From Brooklawnia propionicigenes (lineage in GTDB: Bacteria; Actinomycetota; Actinomycetes; Propionibacteriales; Propionibacteriaceae): a stretch of 64,000 nucleotides of DNA. Position numbers and translations under genes: made by a program. The notes below the pieces were generated by a model. That model did not search any database. It was not told the origin of the DNA and saw only the letters and a program-made list of their open reading frames with translations. This document shows, piece by piece, positions 1-9,605 of this stretch (its first letter is position 1; every line of letters starts with the position of its first letter). The DNA is taken from contig NZ_AP028056.1 in the NCBI RefSeq assembly GCF_030297015.1, positions 3,110,939 through 3,174,938 on the forward strand, read 5' to 3'.

Positions 1-1
1 G

Positions 2-247
2 GTGGTCTCGCCCCTGGTCCATCAGGAGAAGGGCTGCGAACTGTACGCGCTGCAGTCCACCCAGGAGGGCGAAGGCCTGATCGTCATCGAACGCTGGAGC
101 ACCGCTGACGACCTGCAGGCTCACGCCACTGGTGCGGCCATGGACAAGCTGAACGAGCTGAGTGCGCACCTTCGCGCCACCGCCTCCGATGTCATCCTGG
201 TCGACCAGGTTCCCCTGGGCGACCCGAGCAAGGGTGTGATCCGCTGA
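2..247 (+). CDS. ABM-domain (YgiN-like) monooxygenase, 5'-truncated
   Basis: This is the 3' end of a gene that enters from the left edge; the first visible codons lack the usual N-terminal strand of the family. The remaining 81 residues have the antibiotic-biosynthesis-monooxygenase fold pattern: a VHQEKGCELYALQ segment, then IVIERWSTADDLQAH and a C-terminal helix, where full-length members have about 100 residues. Such small ferredoxin-like dimers include quinol monooxygenases and haem-degrading enzymes; the substrate cannot be told from this fragment. The gene ends 92 bases before dnaE and reads the same way. The family call is fairly safe and the enzymatic activity is inference. Confidence 0.7.
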   Translation: MVSPLVHQEKGCELYALQSTQEGEGLIVIERWSTADDLQAHATGAAMDKLNELSAHLRATASDVILVDQVPLGDPSKGVIR

Positions 248-339
248 CGGCGCAGCCTCGGGCCACCAGCTGACGACCCGGGGTAGGGTGAGGCAGGGCA
301 CGCCTGGAAGGGCACGCTAGGAAGGGCAGGTCGATACGC

Positions 340-3300
340 ATGGCGCAGGGGTTCGTCCATCTGCACAACCACACCGATTTCTCCATGTTGGACGGTGCGG
401 CGCGTGTCGACGATCTGATCTCGGAGGCCAAAGCCCAGGGCATGCCCGCGATCGCGATCACCGATCACGGCAACCTGTTCGGCGCCTACGAGTTCTACAA
501 GACCGCCATGAAGCACGAGATCAAGCCGATCATCGGGCTGGAGGCCTACCTCACCCCGGGCACCCCGCGCTGGGAACGCAAACGCGTCCAGTTCGGCGAC
601 GGCACCGGCGACGACGTCGCCGCCAAGGGTGCCTACACCCACATGACCATCTGGAGCCAGACCCGCGAGGGCATGCACAACCTGTTCCGGCTGTCATCGC
701 GGTCCAGTCTCGAGGGCCAGTTCTACAAGCCGCGCGCCGATCGGGAGCTGCTGAACGAGTACCACGACGGCCTGATCGCCACCAGTGGCTGCCCGTCGGG
801 TGAGGTGCAGACCTATCTGCGGCTCGGCATGTTCGACAAGGCGGTGGCCTCGGCCAGCGAGTTCCAGTCGATCTTCGGCAAGGAGAACTTCTACGTCGAA
901 CTGATGGATCACGGCCTGTCGATCGAGACGAAGGTGCGCTCCGATCTGCTCCGGCTGGCCAAGAAGATCGGCGCGCCGCTGGTCGCCACCAACGACCTGC
1001 ACTACGTGCATGCCGAGGACGCCAAAGCCCAGGACATCTTGCTGTGCGTCTCGTCCGGCTCGCGGGTCAGCGACGCGAACCGCTTCAAGTTCGACGGCAC
1101 CGGCTACTACCTGAAGACCGCGGACCAGATGCGGACGCTGTTCAGCAACTATCCGCAGGCCTGCGACTCGACGCTCGAGATCGCCGAGCGTTGCCAGACC
1201 AGCTTCGACGAGGGCAATGGCACCTTCATGCCGGTCTTCCCGGTGCCCGACGGCGAAACCGAGGAGTCCTGGTTCCGGCACGAGGCCGAAATCGGGCTGC
1301 GGCAGCGCTACGGCGACCCGCTGCCCGATCATGTCCGCGAACGCGCCGACTACGAGATCGACATCATCTTGACCAAGGGCTACCCGGGTTACTACCTGGT
1401 GGTGGCCGACTACATCATGTGGGCCAAGCGCAACGGCATCCGGGTGGGACCGGGCCGTGGTTCGGGAGCCGGCTCGATCATCGCCTACGCGATGGGCATC
1501 ACCGATCTCGACCCGCTGCCGTACGGGCTGCTGTTCGAACGCTTCCTCAACCCGGAACGTCCCTCCCTGCCGGACTTCGACGTGGACTTCGATGAGCGCC
1601 GCCGCGGTGAGGTGCTCGACTATGTCACCCGCAAGTACGGCAAGGACCACGTCGCGCAGATCGTCACCTACGGCACCATCAAGGCCAAGCAGGCGGTCAA
1701 GGACTCCGCGCGGGTGCTCGACAAGGCCTTCGTGGTGGGGGAGCGGATCACCAAGGCGATGCCGCCCGCGGTGATGGGCAAGGACGTGCCGCTCAAGCAG
1801 CTGTTCAACCCCGAGCACCCCCGATACGCCGAGGGCGGCGAGTTCCGTGAACTGTTCTCCTCCGATCCGGAAGTCGAGGAGGTCGTCACCACCGCGCAGG
1901 GCATTGAGGGCCTGAAACGCCAGTGGGGCGTCCACGCCTGCGGCGTCATCATGGGGTCGGTGCCGCTGACCGACGTCATCCCGGTGATGAAACGCGAGCA
2001 GGACGGCGCCATCATCACCCAGTTCGACTACCCGAGCGCTGAATCGCTGGGCCTGGTGAAGATGGACTTCCTGGGCCTGCGCAACCTCACGGTGATCGAT
2101 GATGCTCTGCACAACATCAAACGCAACAAGGGCGACGAGATCGCGATCAACGACATCGCGCTGGACGATCCCGCCACCTTCGATCTGCTGCAGCGCGGCG
2201 ACACGTTGGGTGTCTTCCAGCTGGATGGCGGCCCGATGCGTGCCCTGCTGCGCTCGATGCGGCCCGACAAGTTCGAAGACATCTCCGCGGTCGGCGCGCT
2301 CTACCGACCCGGCCCGATGGGCGCCGACTCCCACAACAAGTACGCGCGCCGCAAGACCGGACGCGAACCGGTCACCCCGATCCACCCCGAACTCGCCGAG
2401 CCGCTCAAGGACATCCTGGACGAGACCTACGGCCTGATCGTCTATCAGGAACAGGTGATGGCCATCGCCCAGCGGCTGGCCGGCTACACCCTGGGCGCCG
2501 CAGATCTGCTGCGCCGCGTGATGGGCAAGAAGAAGAAGAAGGAACTGGACGCCCAGTACGACCGCTTCCGCGACGGCATGCTGGAGCGCGGCTACTCCCA
2601 TGAGGCCTTCCAGACCGTCTGGGACATCCTGGTGCCGTTCAGCGACTATGCGTTCAACAAGTCGCACTCGGCCGCCTACGGCCTGGTCAGCTATCAGACG
2701 GCCTGGCTGAAGGCGAACTATCCCACCGAGTACATGGCGGCACTGCTGCAGTCGGTGAAGGACGAGAAGGAGAAGTCGGCGGTCTACCTGGCCGAATGCC
2801 GCCGGATGGGCATCAAGGTACTGCCGCCCGACGTCAACGAATCCGAAGGCATGTACACCGCTGTCGGCACCGACATCCGCTTCGGGCTCGGGGCGATCCG
2901 CAATGTCGGCGCGAACGTCGTCACGGCGATCGTCAGCGCCCGCGAGGAGCACGGGCCGGCCACCGACTTCTACAGCTTCCTCGACAATTCACCGCTGGCG
3001 GCCTGCAACAAACGGGTCATCGAATCGCTGATCAAGGCCGGCGCGTTCGACTCGTTCGGGCATTCGAGGCGCGGACTGATGGACATCTTCGAGTCGGCCG
3101 TCGATCAGGTCGTCGAGCTGAAACGCAATGCCGAACACGGCCAGGATTCGCTGCTCGGCGGTTTCGGCTTCGAGGACGAGCAGGCAGCGCTTCCGCACGA
3201 TCCGGTGCCCGAGGCCGAGGACTGGGACAAGCGCACCAAACTGGCCTTCGAGCGCGAAATGCTCGGCCTGTACGTCTCGGACCACCCGCTGAACGGCTTG

Positions 3301-3861
3301 GAGCATGTGCTGCAGACCGAGCGGACGACGACCATCGCCGGGCTCACCGAGCGCGGTGAATCGGCCCAGGGCGGCAGCCAGACGATCTGCGGCATGATCA
3401 CGCAGGTGCAGCGCCGCCAGACCAAGCAGGGCCGCATCTGGGCGTCGTTGGTCGTGGAGGACCTCGATGCATCGATCAACGTCTCGGTCTTCCCCAACGT
3501 CTACGAGCAGGTCGCCGGCGAACTGGTGCCCGACTCGATCGTGCGGGTCAAGGGCCGGGTCAACGTGCGGGACGATTCGGTCGAGTTGCATGCCGACACC
3601 GTCAACGGCCTGGACGTCACCTCGGCCGGCAACCGTCCGGTGGTCATCGAGATGAAGCTGAACCGCTGCACTCCCGGCGTGGTCGACCGGCTGCGCGGGG
3701 TCCTGTGCGCTCATCCCGGCCCGACCCAGGTGCGGCTGAGATTGCACAGCCCCGATCAGACCACCGTCTTCCAGCTGGCCGACGAACTGCGCGTCAACCC
3801 TTCCCAACCGCTGATCGCTGATCTGAAGGCGCTGCTGGGGCCGTCCTGCCTGGGGGCCTGA
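340..3861 (+). CDS. dnaE: DNA polymerase III subunit alpha (DnaE1)
   Basis: Replicative DNA polymerase of the C family, 1173 aa, the usual size for actinobacterial DnaE1. An N-terminal PHP domain (about residues 5-280) keeps all nine metal-binding positions: H9, H11, D18, H43, E68, H101, C151, D219 and H221. In Mycobacterium tuberculosis DnaE1 this intact site gives 3'-5' proofreading, so the same is inferred here. The palm carries the catalytic aspartates in PDFDVDF (D412, D414) and D576 in GLVKMDFLGLR. A C-terminal OB fold lies near residues 1010-1090. The ATG follows a GGAAGGGCAGG Shine-Dalgarno region. A weak -10-like TAGGGT lies at 284-289. The next gene starts 44 bases downstream on the same strand. 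Confidence 0.97.
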   Translation: MAQGFVHLHNHTDFSMLDGAARVDDLISEAKAQGMPAIAITDHGNLFGAYEFYKTAMKHEIKPIIGLEAYLTPGTPRWERKRVQFGDGTGDDVAAKGAYTHMTIWSQTREGMHNLFRLSSRSSLEGQFYKPRADRELLNEYHDGLIATSGCPSGEVQTYLRLGMFDKAVASASEFQSIFGKENFYVELMDHGLSIETKVRSDLLRLAKKIGAPLVATNDLHYVHAEDAKAQDILLCVSSGSRVSDANRFKFDGTGYYLKTADQMRTLFSNYPQACDSTLEIAERCQTSFDEGNGTFMPVFPVPDGETEESWFRHEAEIGLRQRYGDPLPDHVRERADYEIDIILTKGYPGYYLVVADYIMWAKRNGIRVGPGRGSGAGSIIAYAMGITDLDPLPYGLLFERFLNPERPSLPDFDVDFDERRRGEVLDYVTRKYGKDHVAQIVTYGTIKAKQAVKDSARVLDKAFVVGERITKAMPPAVMGKDVPLKQLFNPEHPRYAEGGEFRELFSSDPEVEEVVTTAQGIEGLKRQWGVHACGVIMGSVPLTDVIPVMKREQDGAIITQFDYPSAESLGLVKMDFLGLRNLTVIDDALHNIKRNKGDEIAINDIALDDPATFDLLQRGDTLGVFQLDGGPMRALLRSMRPDKFEDISAVGALYRPGPMGADSHNKYARRKTGREPVTPIHPELAEPLKDILDETYGLIVYQEQVMAIAQRLAGYTLGAADLLRRVMGKKKKKELDAQYDRFRDGMLERGYSHEAFQTVWDILVPFSDYAFNKSHSAAYGLVSYQTAWLKANYPTEYMAALLQSVKDEKEKSAVYLAECRRMGIKVLPPDVNESEGMYTAVGTDIRFGLGAIRNVGANVVTAIVSAREEHGPATDFYSFLDNSPLAACNKRVIESLIKAGAFDSFGHSRRGLMDIFESAVDQVVELKRNAEHGQDSLLGGFGFEDEQAALPHDPVPEAEDWDKRTKLAFEREMLGLYVSDHPLNGLEHVLQTERTTTIAGLTERGESAQGGSQTICGMITQVQRRQTKQGRIWASLVVEDLDASINVSVFPNVYEQVAGELVPDSIVRVKGRVNVRDDSVELHADTVNGLDVTSAGNRPVVIEMKLNRCTPGVVDRLRGVLCAHPGPTQVRLRLHSPDQTTVFQLADELRVNPSQPLIADLKALLGPSCLGA

Positions 3862-3870
3862 GCCGCCAAC

Positions 3871-3876
3871 TACACT
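3871..3876 (+). promoter_or_regulatory. Candidate -10 box for the membrane-protein gene at 3906
   Basis: TACACT lies 29 bases before the ATG at 3906 and just after the dnaE stop, with an AAGGAG ribosome site between. I see no clear -35. Confidence 0.35.
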
Positions 3877-3905
3877 GAAGGACATCCGATTCAAGGAGTG
3901 CGCTG

Positions 3906-4604
3906 ATGACCAATGCGGCGGCCCAGACCGTACTGTCCGAGCAGGCACCACTCTCGGGCAGCCCGGGCGAGGCGTCCGGACAGAACCGGCTGGCGCGCCT
4001 GCGGATAGCCGTCCGGCCGCTGGCCACGCGAGTGCTGCTCTATACCGGCCTCGCGATCGTCGCGGGCGTGATCGGCGGCTGGGTCTGGCACGCGATCGTC
4101 AAGGTGCCCACCTACCTCACCAGCGATGACGGATCGGTGCAGATGACCGAACGGGCCGTCAGCCAGATCTTCTCGATCGACGCGATCTTCGTCATCATCG
4201 GTCTGCTCGTGGGTCTTGCTCTCGGCCTGGTGGCCTGGCTGTTCTTCCGCAAGACAGGCTGGCCGGTGGCACTGGCCGCTACGCTCGGCGGGTTGCTGGC
4301 AGGCGGAGTGTGCTGGCTGGTCGGCGTCCTGCAGGGGCCGAGCAACTTCGCCGAGCGGGTCGCGTCTGCCAACCCCGGTGACCAGGTGCCCATCGATTTC
4401 CAGCTGCACACTGGCTCTGCGTTGCTGGTCTGGGCGCTGGGCGCGATCATCCCGGTGATGCTCTACGCGAATCTCAGCCGTGAGGACGACAAGGACTGGG
4501 AGATTCCGGCATCCTTGTCGTCGCCGCTACGGCCGGGCGCGTCCGATATCGGCGAAGGTGGCGTGGAGCACACCGGCCAGGTCACGAGCGGCAAGCTCAA
4601 CTGA
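3906..4604 (+). CDS. Integral membrane protein, DUF2567-like
   Basis: A 232-aa protein with about four hydrophobic segments: VLLYTGLAIVAGVIGGWVW, IDAIFVIIGLLVGLALGLVA, VALAATLGGLLAGGVCWLVG and GSALLVWALGAIIPVML. The loop after the first helix carries PTYLTSDDGSVQMTE. This pattern resembles actinobacterial DUF2567-type membrane proteins of unknown function; the family name is from recall and not certain. The ATG is preceded by AAGGAG at a good distance. The last 78 bases overlap the 3' end of the opposite-strand ybaK gene, so the two transcripts would be complementary at their ends. No function is proposed. Confidence 0.75.
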   Translation: MTNAAAQTVLSEQAPLSGSPGEASGQNRLARLRIAVRPLATRVLLYTGLAIVAGVIGGWVWHAIVKVPTYLTSDDGSVQMTERAVSQIFSIDAIFVIIGLLVGLALGLVAWLFFRKTGWPVALAATLGGLLAGGVCWLVGVLQGPSNFAERVASANPGDQVPIDFQLHTGSALLVWALGAIIPVMLYANLSREDDKDWEIPASLSSPLRPGASDIGEGGVEHTGQVTSGKLN

Positions 4605-5036
4605 GAATCCCCGGCGGCCACCCGAGACCAGCATGGTCTCGAACTCCAGTGCCGACGAGTCGATGTAGACCGGCAGCTGACGTTTCTGCCCGAGCGGGGA
4701 GATACCGCCGACGACATATCCGGTGATGCGTTCGGCGTCCGCCGGGTCGGCCATCACCGCCTTCTTCGCCCCGGCCGCCTGAGCCAGCGCCTTCAGATCG
4801 AGCTGGCCGCTGACCGGTACCACCGCACACACGGTCGGCTCCGGGCCGCCGGTCAGTTCCGCGACCAGCGTCTTGAAGGTGCGCCGCGGATCGACACCCA
4901 TCGCTTCGACGGTTTCCTCGCCGAAGTGGTGATTGCTCGGGTCATGGTCGTACTCGTGGACGATATGCGCGACCTTCGCCCGCTTCAGCACGGCCGTCGC
5001 GGGGGTCGCTGCACCTGCTGTCTTGCGTTTGCTCAT
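4527..5036 (-). CDS. ybaK: Cys-tRNA(Pro)/Cys-tRNA(Cys) deacylase YbaK
   Basis: A 169-aa protein of the YbaK/ProX editing family. These enzymes hydrolyse Cys wrongly attached to tRNA(Pro) in trans, acting with prolyl-tRNA synthetase. Family features are visible: TPATAVLKRAKVAHIVHEYDHD at the N terminus (quoted in part), the FKTLVAEL strand, the AKKAVMADPADAERITGYV segment and the GGISPLGQKRQLPVYID motif with its conserved GGxSPxGxK core. The gene starts one base after the stop codon of the upstream DUF554 gene, so translation is probably coupled. Its 3' end overlaps the convergent membrane-protein gene by 78 bases. Confidence 0.9.
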   Translation of the reverse strand: MSKRKTAGAATPATAVLKRAKVAHIVHEYDHDPSNHHFGEETVEAMGVDPRRTFKTLVAELTGGPEPTVCAVVPVSGQLDLKALAQAAGAKKAVMADPADAERITGYVVGGISPLGQKRQLPVYIDSSALEFETMLVSGGRRGFSVELAARDLAGVLHATFADIGRARP

Positions 5037-5037
5037 C

Positions 5038-5811
5038 TCAGATCACCTGCTGTACCAGTCCTACCGCGATCGGGGCAATCACGATCCCCGGTAGCATATC
5101 GGCGATCCGGATCTGCTTGATCGACAGCAACCGCAACGCCAGCCCGCCCAGGATCACACCCCCAGCCACCGTGAGTGCGTCGATCTGGGCGGTCGGCAGC
5201 ACATCGCCCAGCGCCCAGCCGACCAGGGTGAGCCCGCCCTGCAGGATCGCGACCACGAGAATCGAGGCCGCCACGCCGGCACCGAACGAGGCGGCGAATG
5301 CCATCGCGGCGAACAGGTCGAGCACCGACTTGAGGTACAGCTGTTCGGCGCCCCGGCCGAGCCCATCGTTCAGCGATCCGAGGATCGCCATCGGCCCGAT
5401 GCAGAAGACCAGCGAGGCGGTCACGAATCCGTCGATGAACCGCAGCTGCGCGTTCTCCTCGTCCGCGCCGCGGTCGCCGCGGACCAGCGAGCGGCGCAGC
5501 CACGCACCCAGTTGGGTGACCCGGTCCTCGAGTTTGAGCGCCGACCCGATGAGCGTCCCGATGAGCATCGACACCATGATCACCACCAACCCCGCGCTGC
5601 CCACCGCCGAACGCAGGGGCTCGGCTGCCAAGGGCACGATCGAGGTGCCTGCGATCACCAGGGTCAGCAGTCCCAAGACATCGGTCACGGTCGAACGGGT
5701 GCGCTCGTTGAACCGGTCACCCAGCAGCATGCCGATCCCCGAGCCGATCAGCACGGCGACGACATTGACGACGGTTCCGACCCCGATGAACTGCACAATC
5801 ACGACAGCCAT
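5038..5811 (-). CDS. DUF554 family membrane protein
   Basis: A 257-aa protein with seven or so hydrophobic segments, beginning VQFIGVGTVVNVVAVLIGSG and containing the family signature FCIGPMAILGSLNDGL followed by KSVLDLFAAMAFAASFGAGV. DUF554 proteins (YdfK/YqgA-like) are polytopic membrane proteins of unknown role. I chose the ATG at 5811 because it follows an AGGTGA ribosome site and matches the family's N terminus. The frame stays open another 455 codons upstream, but that part is antisense to hisD and is a composition artefact. It forms a two-gene unit with ybaK and diverges from hisD. Confidence 0.85.
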   Translation of the reverse strand: MAVVIVQFIGVGTVVNVVAVLIGSGIGMLLGDRFNERTRSTVTDVLGLLTLVIAGTSIVPLAAEPLRSAVGSAGLVVIMVSMLIGTLIGSALKLEDRVTQLGAWLRRSLVRGDRGADEENAQLRFIDGFVTASLVFCIGPMAILGSLNDGLGRGAEQLYLKSVLDLFAAMAFAASFGAGVAASILVVAILQGGLTLVGWALGDVLPTAQIDALTVAGGVILGGLALRLLSIKQIRIADMLPGIVIAPIAVGLVQQVI

Positions 5812-5892
5812 CACATCACCTAGCGCATGCACTGCGCCGCGGTGTCTCAGCACACCGGCCATGGCGGTGCGCGTCTGTTCGCGTGACCCCAC

Positions 5893-5904
5893 TAGAATCG
5901 AGGC
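5893..5904 (+). promoter_or_regulatory. Leaderless promoter of the his operon (-10 TAGAAT)
   Basis: TAGAAT at 5893-5898 is followed by six bases and then the GTG at 5905. This is the spacing seen when transcription begins at the first base of a start codon. No good -35 is visible, as is common in actinobacteria. Confidence 0.65.
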
Positions 5905-7215
5905 GTGCTTTCCATGATCGACCTGACCGAACTGAGCCTCGACGACTACTCGTCCGTGCTGCCGCGCGGACAATTCGACGTCGGTCATGCGGTCGACGTG
6001 GTGCGTCCGGTCTGCGAGGCCGTGCGCGATCAGGGCCAGGACGCGTTGCTGCGCTTCAGCGAGCAGTTCGATCATGTGGTTCCGGTAAGCCTGCGAGTCC
6101 CGGCACAGGCCCTGCGCGACGCCCTCGACCAGATCGATCCGGCGGTCCGCGCGGCGATCGAGGTATCCATCGAACGCCGCCGCACGGTCTGTGAGCAGAC
6201 CGAGACCGAGCCGCACTATCGCAACGTCGAGCTGGCGCCGGGCGCGGTGGTCGGCAATGTCATGGTCCCCGTGCAGCGAGTGGGGCTGTACGTGCCCGGT
6301 GGGCTGGCCCCGCTGGCCTCCAGCGTGGTCATGAACGTGGTGCCCGCCCAGGTCGCCGGCGTCGAGTCGCTGGCGGTCGCGACGCCGCCGCAGGCGGAGT
6401 TCGGTGGGCTGCCGCACCCGGTTATCCTGGCCACCTGCGCCTTGCTCGGGGTGGACGAGGTGTACGCGGTCGGAGGCAGTCAGGCCATCGCGATGTTCGC
6501 CTACGGTGTTGCCGGACTGTGCCCGCGGGTCGATCTGGTGACCGGGCCGGGCAATATCTACGTGGTCGCCGCCAAGCGCCTGCTGCGCGGCGTGGTCGGT
6601 ATCGACGCCGAGGCCGGTCCCACCGAGATCGCCGTGATCGCCGATGAGACCGCCGATGCGCGTTTCGTGGCCGCCGACCTGATCAGCCAGGCCGAACACG
6701 ATCCGATGGCGGGTTCGGTGCTGATCACCGACAGCCGCGACCTTGCCGACCGGGTGCAGCGCGAGATCGACAGCCAGGTGGCCCGTCTCGACACCGCCGA
6801 CCGGCTGCGCAAGGCGCTGGGTGGCCCACAGTCCGCGATCGTGCTGGTCAGCGGCATCGACCAGGCCGTCGACGTCGCGAACGCCTACGCCGCCGAGCAT
6901 CTCGAGATCCAGACCGCCGACGCGTCCACGGTCGCCCGCCGGATACGCAACGCGGGTGCCGTCTTCGTCGGTGACTACGCGCCGGTACCGTTGGGAGACT
7001 ACAGCGCAGGCTCCACACACGTGCTGCCCACCGGCAGCGCAGCGCGCTATTCGTCCGGCCTGACGGTGCGCAGCTTCATGAAGTCGATGCACATCATCGA
7101 GTACTCGCGAGAGGGCTTGGCGGCAATAGCAGACGGCATCGTGGACTTCGCGCACGCCGAGCGGCTGCCCGGACACGCCGCGGCGATCCAGCTGCGCGTG
7201 GAGGAGGAACGATGA
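5905..7215 (+). CDS. hisD: Histidinol dehydrogenase
   Basis: Zinc enzyme that oxidises L-histidinol to L-histidine in two NAD-dependent steps, the last reactions of the pathway. The 436-aa length is normal. Visible family motifs are [45 protein letters not shown], the metal/catalytic segment SQAEHDP and the C-terminal [21 protein letters not shown] take the GTG at 5905 as start because a TAGAAT -10 box sits six bases upstream, implying a leaderless message; an ATG three codons later (5914) is the alternative. It heads hisD-C-B-H-A; its stop overlaps the hisC start by four bases (ATGA). Confidence 0.96.
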   Translation: MLSMIDLTELSLDDYSSVLPRGQFDVGHAVDVVRPVCEAVRDQGQDALLRFSEQFDHVVPVSLRVPAQALRDALDQIDPAVRAAIEVSIERRRTVCEQTETEPHYRNVELAPGAVVGNVMVPVQRVGLYVPGGLAPLASSVVMNVVPAQVAGVESLAVATPPQAEFGGLPHPVILATCALLGVDEVYAVGGSQAIAMFAYGVAGLCPRVDLVTGPGNIYVVAAKRLLRGVVGIDAEAGPTEIAVIADETADARFVAADLISQAEHDPMAGSVLITDSRDLADRVQREIDSQVARLDTADRLRKALGGPQSAIVLVSGIDQAVDVANAYAAEHLEIQTADASTVARRIRNAGAVFVGDYAPVPLGDYSAGSTHVLPTGSAARYSSGLTVRSFMKSMHIIEYSREGLAAIADGIVDFAHAERLPGHAAAIQLRVEEER

Positions 7216-8348
7216 CCCTAGGTAACGGCAACCAGATCCGCCTGGCCGATCTGCCGCTGCGCCCCGAGTTGGTGGGAGAGGAGCCCTACGGCGCTCCGCA
7301 ACTCGACGTCCCGGTGATGCTGAACGTCAACGAGAACCCGTTCCCGCCCAGCGCCAAGGTGCGTGCCCAGATGGGCGAGGCGGTGCGCGAGCTGACCAAG
7401 ACGATCAACCGCTACCCGGACCGGGAGGCGCTGGGGCTGCGCCGCGACCTGGCGTCCTACCTCGGCTTCGGGCTGACCTCCGACAACATCTGGGTGGCCA
7501 ACGGCTCCAACGAGGTGATGACCCATCTGCTCCAGGCCTTCGGCGGGCCCGGACGCACACTGCTGGCCTTCACCCCGACCTATTCGATGTATCCCGAGTA
7601 CGCGCGCAATACGCACACCAACTACGTCACCGTGCCCCGGCGCCACGACTTCACCCTGGACGCCGAGCTGGTGCTCGGCGCGATCCGGGAGCACCGGCCC
7701 GACATCGTGATGATCTGCACACCCAACAATCCAACGGGAACCCAGACCCCGGTCAGCGTCATCGGTGAGATCTGCGCCGCGACCGACGCGATCGTGATCG
7801 TCGACGAGGCGTACCAGGAGTTCACCGAGGTCCCCGAGGATTCCGCGCTGGCTCTGCTGCCCCGATTCGGCAAGCTGGTGGTGAGCCGCACAATGAGCAA
7901 GGCGTTCGCGCTGGCAGGCGGCCGGGTGGGCTATCTTGCCGCGGCCCCGGCCGTGGTGGATGCCTGCCGTATCGTCCGGCTGCCCTATCACCTGTCGGCC
8001 CAGACTCAGGCGCTCGCCCGGGTGGCGCTGGCCAATACCGCCGAGATGCTCGGCCAGGTCGACGTGTTGCGCGACGAGTGCCAGAAGAGCCAGCAGTGGC
8101 TGCGTAGGCTAGGTCTTCAGGTGGTGCCCAGCCAGGCGAACTTCTGTCTGTTCGGACGATTCGCCGACCGTCACGCGGTCTGGCAGCAGCTGCTCGATCG
8201 AGGCGTGCTGATCCGCGAGACCGGCCCGGACGGATTCCTGCGGGTCTCGGCCGGGACGCCCGAGGAGATGGCCGCCTTCCGCACCGCACTCAGCGAAATC
8301 CTGCATCACCAGAAGATGATCAGCCCAGACGAGGAGACAACGAAATGA
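7212..8348 (+). CDS. hisC: Histidinol-phosphate aminotransferase
   Basis: PLP-dependent fold-type I aminotransferase converting imidazole-acetol phosphate to histidinol phosphate. At 378 aa it has the family pattern: [11 protein letters not shown] near the N terminus, [29 protein letters not shown], the [12 protein letters not shown] segment, [10 protein letters not shown], and the PLP lysine in [20 protein letters not shown]-terminal [18 protein letters not shown] holds the phosphate-binding arginine. It overlaps hisD by four bases at the 5' end and hisB by four at the 3' end, so the operon is tightly coupled. Confidence 0.96.
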   Translation: MTLGNGNQIRLADLPLRPELVGEEPYGAPQLDVPVMLNVNENPFPPSAKVRAQMGEAVRELTKTINRYPDREALGLRRDLASYLGFGLTSDNIWVANGSNEVMTHLLQAFGGPGRTLLAFTPTYSMYPEYARNTHTNYVTVPRRHDFTLDAELVLGAIREHRPDIVMICTPNNPTGTQTPVSVIGEICAATDAIVIVDEAYQEFTEVPEDSALALLPRFGKLVVSRTMSKAFALAGGRVGYLAAAPAVVDACRIVRLPYHLSAQTQALARVALANTAEMLGQVDVLRDECQKSQQWLRRLGLQVVPSQANFCLFGRFADRHAVWQQLLDRGVLIRETGPDGFLRVSAGTPEEMAAFRTALSEILHHQKMISPDEETTK

Positions 8349-8962
8349 CCACTGAAGCACGCGTCGCCGCAGTGCATCGCGTCACCAGCGAGTCCGATGT
8401 CGAGGTCAAACTCAACCTGGACGGCACCGGCGAGTCGGTGATCAGCACGGGGGTCGGCTTCTACGACCACATGCTGACCGCCTTGTCACGGCATTCACTG
8501 ATCGACATGGAGATCAAGACCACCGGCGACATCTACATCGACGGGCATCACTCCATCGAGGACACCGCGATCGCCATCGGTCAGGCCCTCAAGTCCGCCC
8601 TCGGTGACAAGCGCGGCATCCGCCGCTTCGCCGACGCGACCGTACCCCTGGACGAGGCCCTGGCCCGTTGCGTGGTCGATGTCGCCGGGCGTCCCTACGT
8701 GGTCGTCAGCGGCGAACCCGAGGGCCAGATCTATGCGCGCATCGGCGGCACCGAGCCGCTGTACGCCGGTTCGATGACTCAGCATGTGATCGAGTCGCTC
8801 GCCTTCAACGCGGGCATCTGCGTCCATCTGACCCTGCTGGCCGGACGCGAGCCGCACCACATCGTGGAGGCCGAGTTCAAGTCCTTGGCCCGGGCGTTGC
8901 GTTTCGCCGTCGAGCCCGATCCGCGGGTGACGGGGGTGCCGAGCACGAAGGGCGCGCTGTGA
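8345..8962 (+). CDS. hisB: Imidazoleglycerol-phosphate dehydratase
   Basis: Mn-dependent dehydratase of imidazole glycerol phosphate. The 205-aa length matches the monofunctional actinobacterial enzyme, without the phosphatase domain of E. coli HisB. Metal-binding HHxxED-type motifs occur twice, as [17 protein letters not shown] and [26 protein letters not shown] and AGRPYVV are also typical. It overlaps hisC by four bases and hisH by four (GTGA). Confidence 0.96.
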   Translation: MTTEARVAAVHRVTSESDVEVKLNLDGTGESVISTGVGFYDHMLTALSRHSLIDMEIKTTGDIYIDGHHSIEDTAIAIGQALKSALGDKRGIRRFADATVPLDEALARCVVDVAGRPYVVVSGEPEGQIYARIGGTEPLYAGSMTQHVIESLAFNAGICVHLTLLAGREPHHIVEAEFKSLARALRFAVEPDPRVTGVPSTKGAL

Positions 8963-9594
8963 CCGAGCCCAGGATCGGCGTGCTCGACTACGGTTCGGGA
9001 AACCTGCATTCGGCCTGCCGAGCCCTGGAGGCCGCCGGCGCCCAGGTGCGGCTGGGTAGCCGGGCCGACGAGTTCGCCGGCGCAGATGCGCTGGTGGTGC
9101 CGGGTGTGGGTGCTTTCGCGGCCTGCATGTCCGGGTTGCGCAGCATCGGCGGTGACGATCTGGTTCGCGACTGGGTCGACTCCGGCCGTAAGCTGCTCGG
9201 CATCTGTGTCGGGCACCAGGTACTGTTCGCGCACGGTGTCGAACGCGGGGAACACGCCGACGGCATCGGCATCTTTCCCGGCACCGTGGAACGGCTCACC
9301 GCACGCCGGCTGCCGCACATGGGCTGGAATACGGTGGAGACGCCTGCACAGGCGGGAGTCTTCGAAGGTCTCGGCGATCGCAGGTTCTATTTCGTCCACT
9401 CGTACGGAGTCCATGCCACCGACGCTGGTGGGGTGGCCTCGGTACCTGCGGATGCCCGCATCACCTGGTGCGAACACGAAGAAGATAGGTTCATTGCTGC
9501 CGTCCAGTGGGGCAGCGTGACCAGCACCCAGTTCCACCCGGAGAAGTCCGGCGCGGCTGGGGCGCAGCTATTACGCCATTGGCTATTGAGTTAA
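8959..9594 (+). CDS. hisH: Imidazole glycerol phosphate synthase, glutaminase subunit
   Basis: Class I glutamine amidotransferase that supplies ammonia to HisF. The 211-aa product starts at the GTG at 8959, which overlaps the hisB stop, and reads [18 protein letters not shown]. The nucleophile cysteine is in [10 protein letters not shown], and the catalytic His-Glu pair is in [10 protein letters not shown]. The HMGWNTVE segment is characteristic of HisH. Its partner hisF is not next to it: the following gene is hisA and then a GNAT gene, so hisF must lie elsewhere. Confidence 0.96.
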   Translation: MTEPRIGVLDYGSGNLHSACRALEAAGAQVRLGSRADEFAGADALVVPGVGAFAACMSGLRSIGGDDLVRDWVDSGRKLLGICVGHQVLFAHGVERGEHADGIGIFPGTVERLTARRLPHMGWNTVETPAQAGVFEGLGDRRFYFVHSYGVHATDAGGVASVPADARITWCEHEEDRFIAAVQWGSVTSTQFHPEKSGAAGAQLLRHWLLS

Positions 9595-9605
9595 GGTCGT
9601 TAAAC

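Noticed and set aside
694-2952. 752-codon ORF antisense to dnaE
   Set aside because: Arg/Gln/His/Asp-rich translation without domain features; a typical G+C-rich shadow of a conserved gene.
5812-7176. N-terminal extension of the DUF554 frame antisense to hisD
   Set aside because: Only the last 257 codons match the family, and an ATG with AGGTGA lies exactly at their start.
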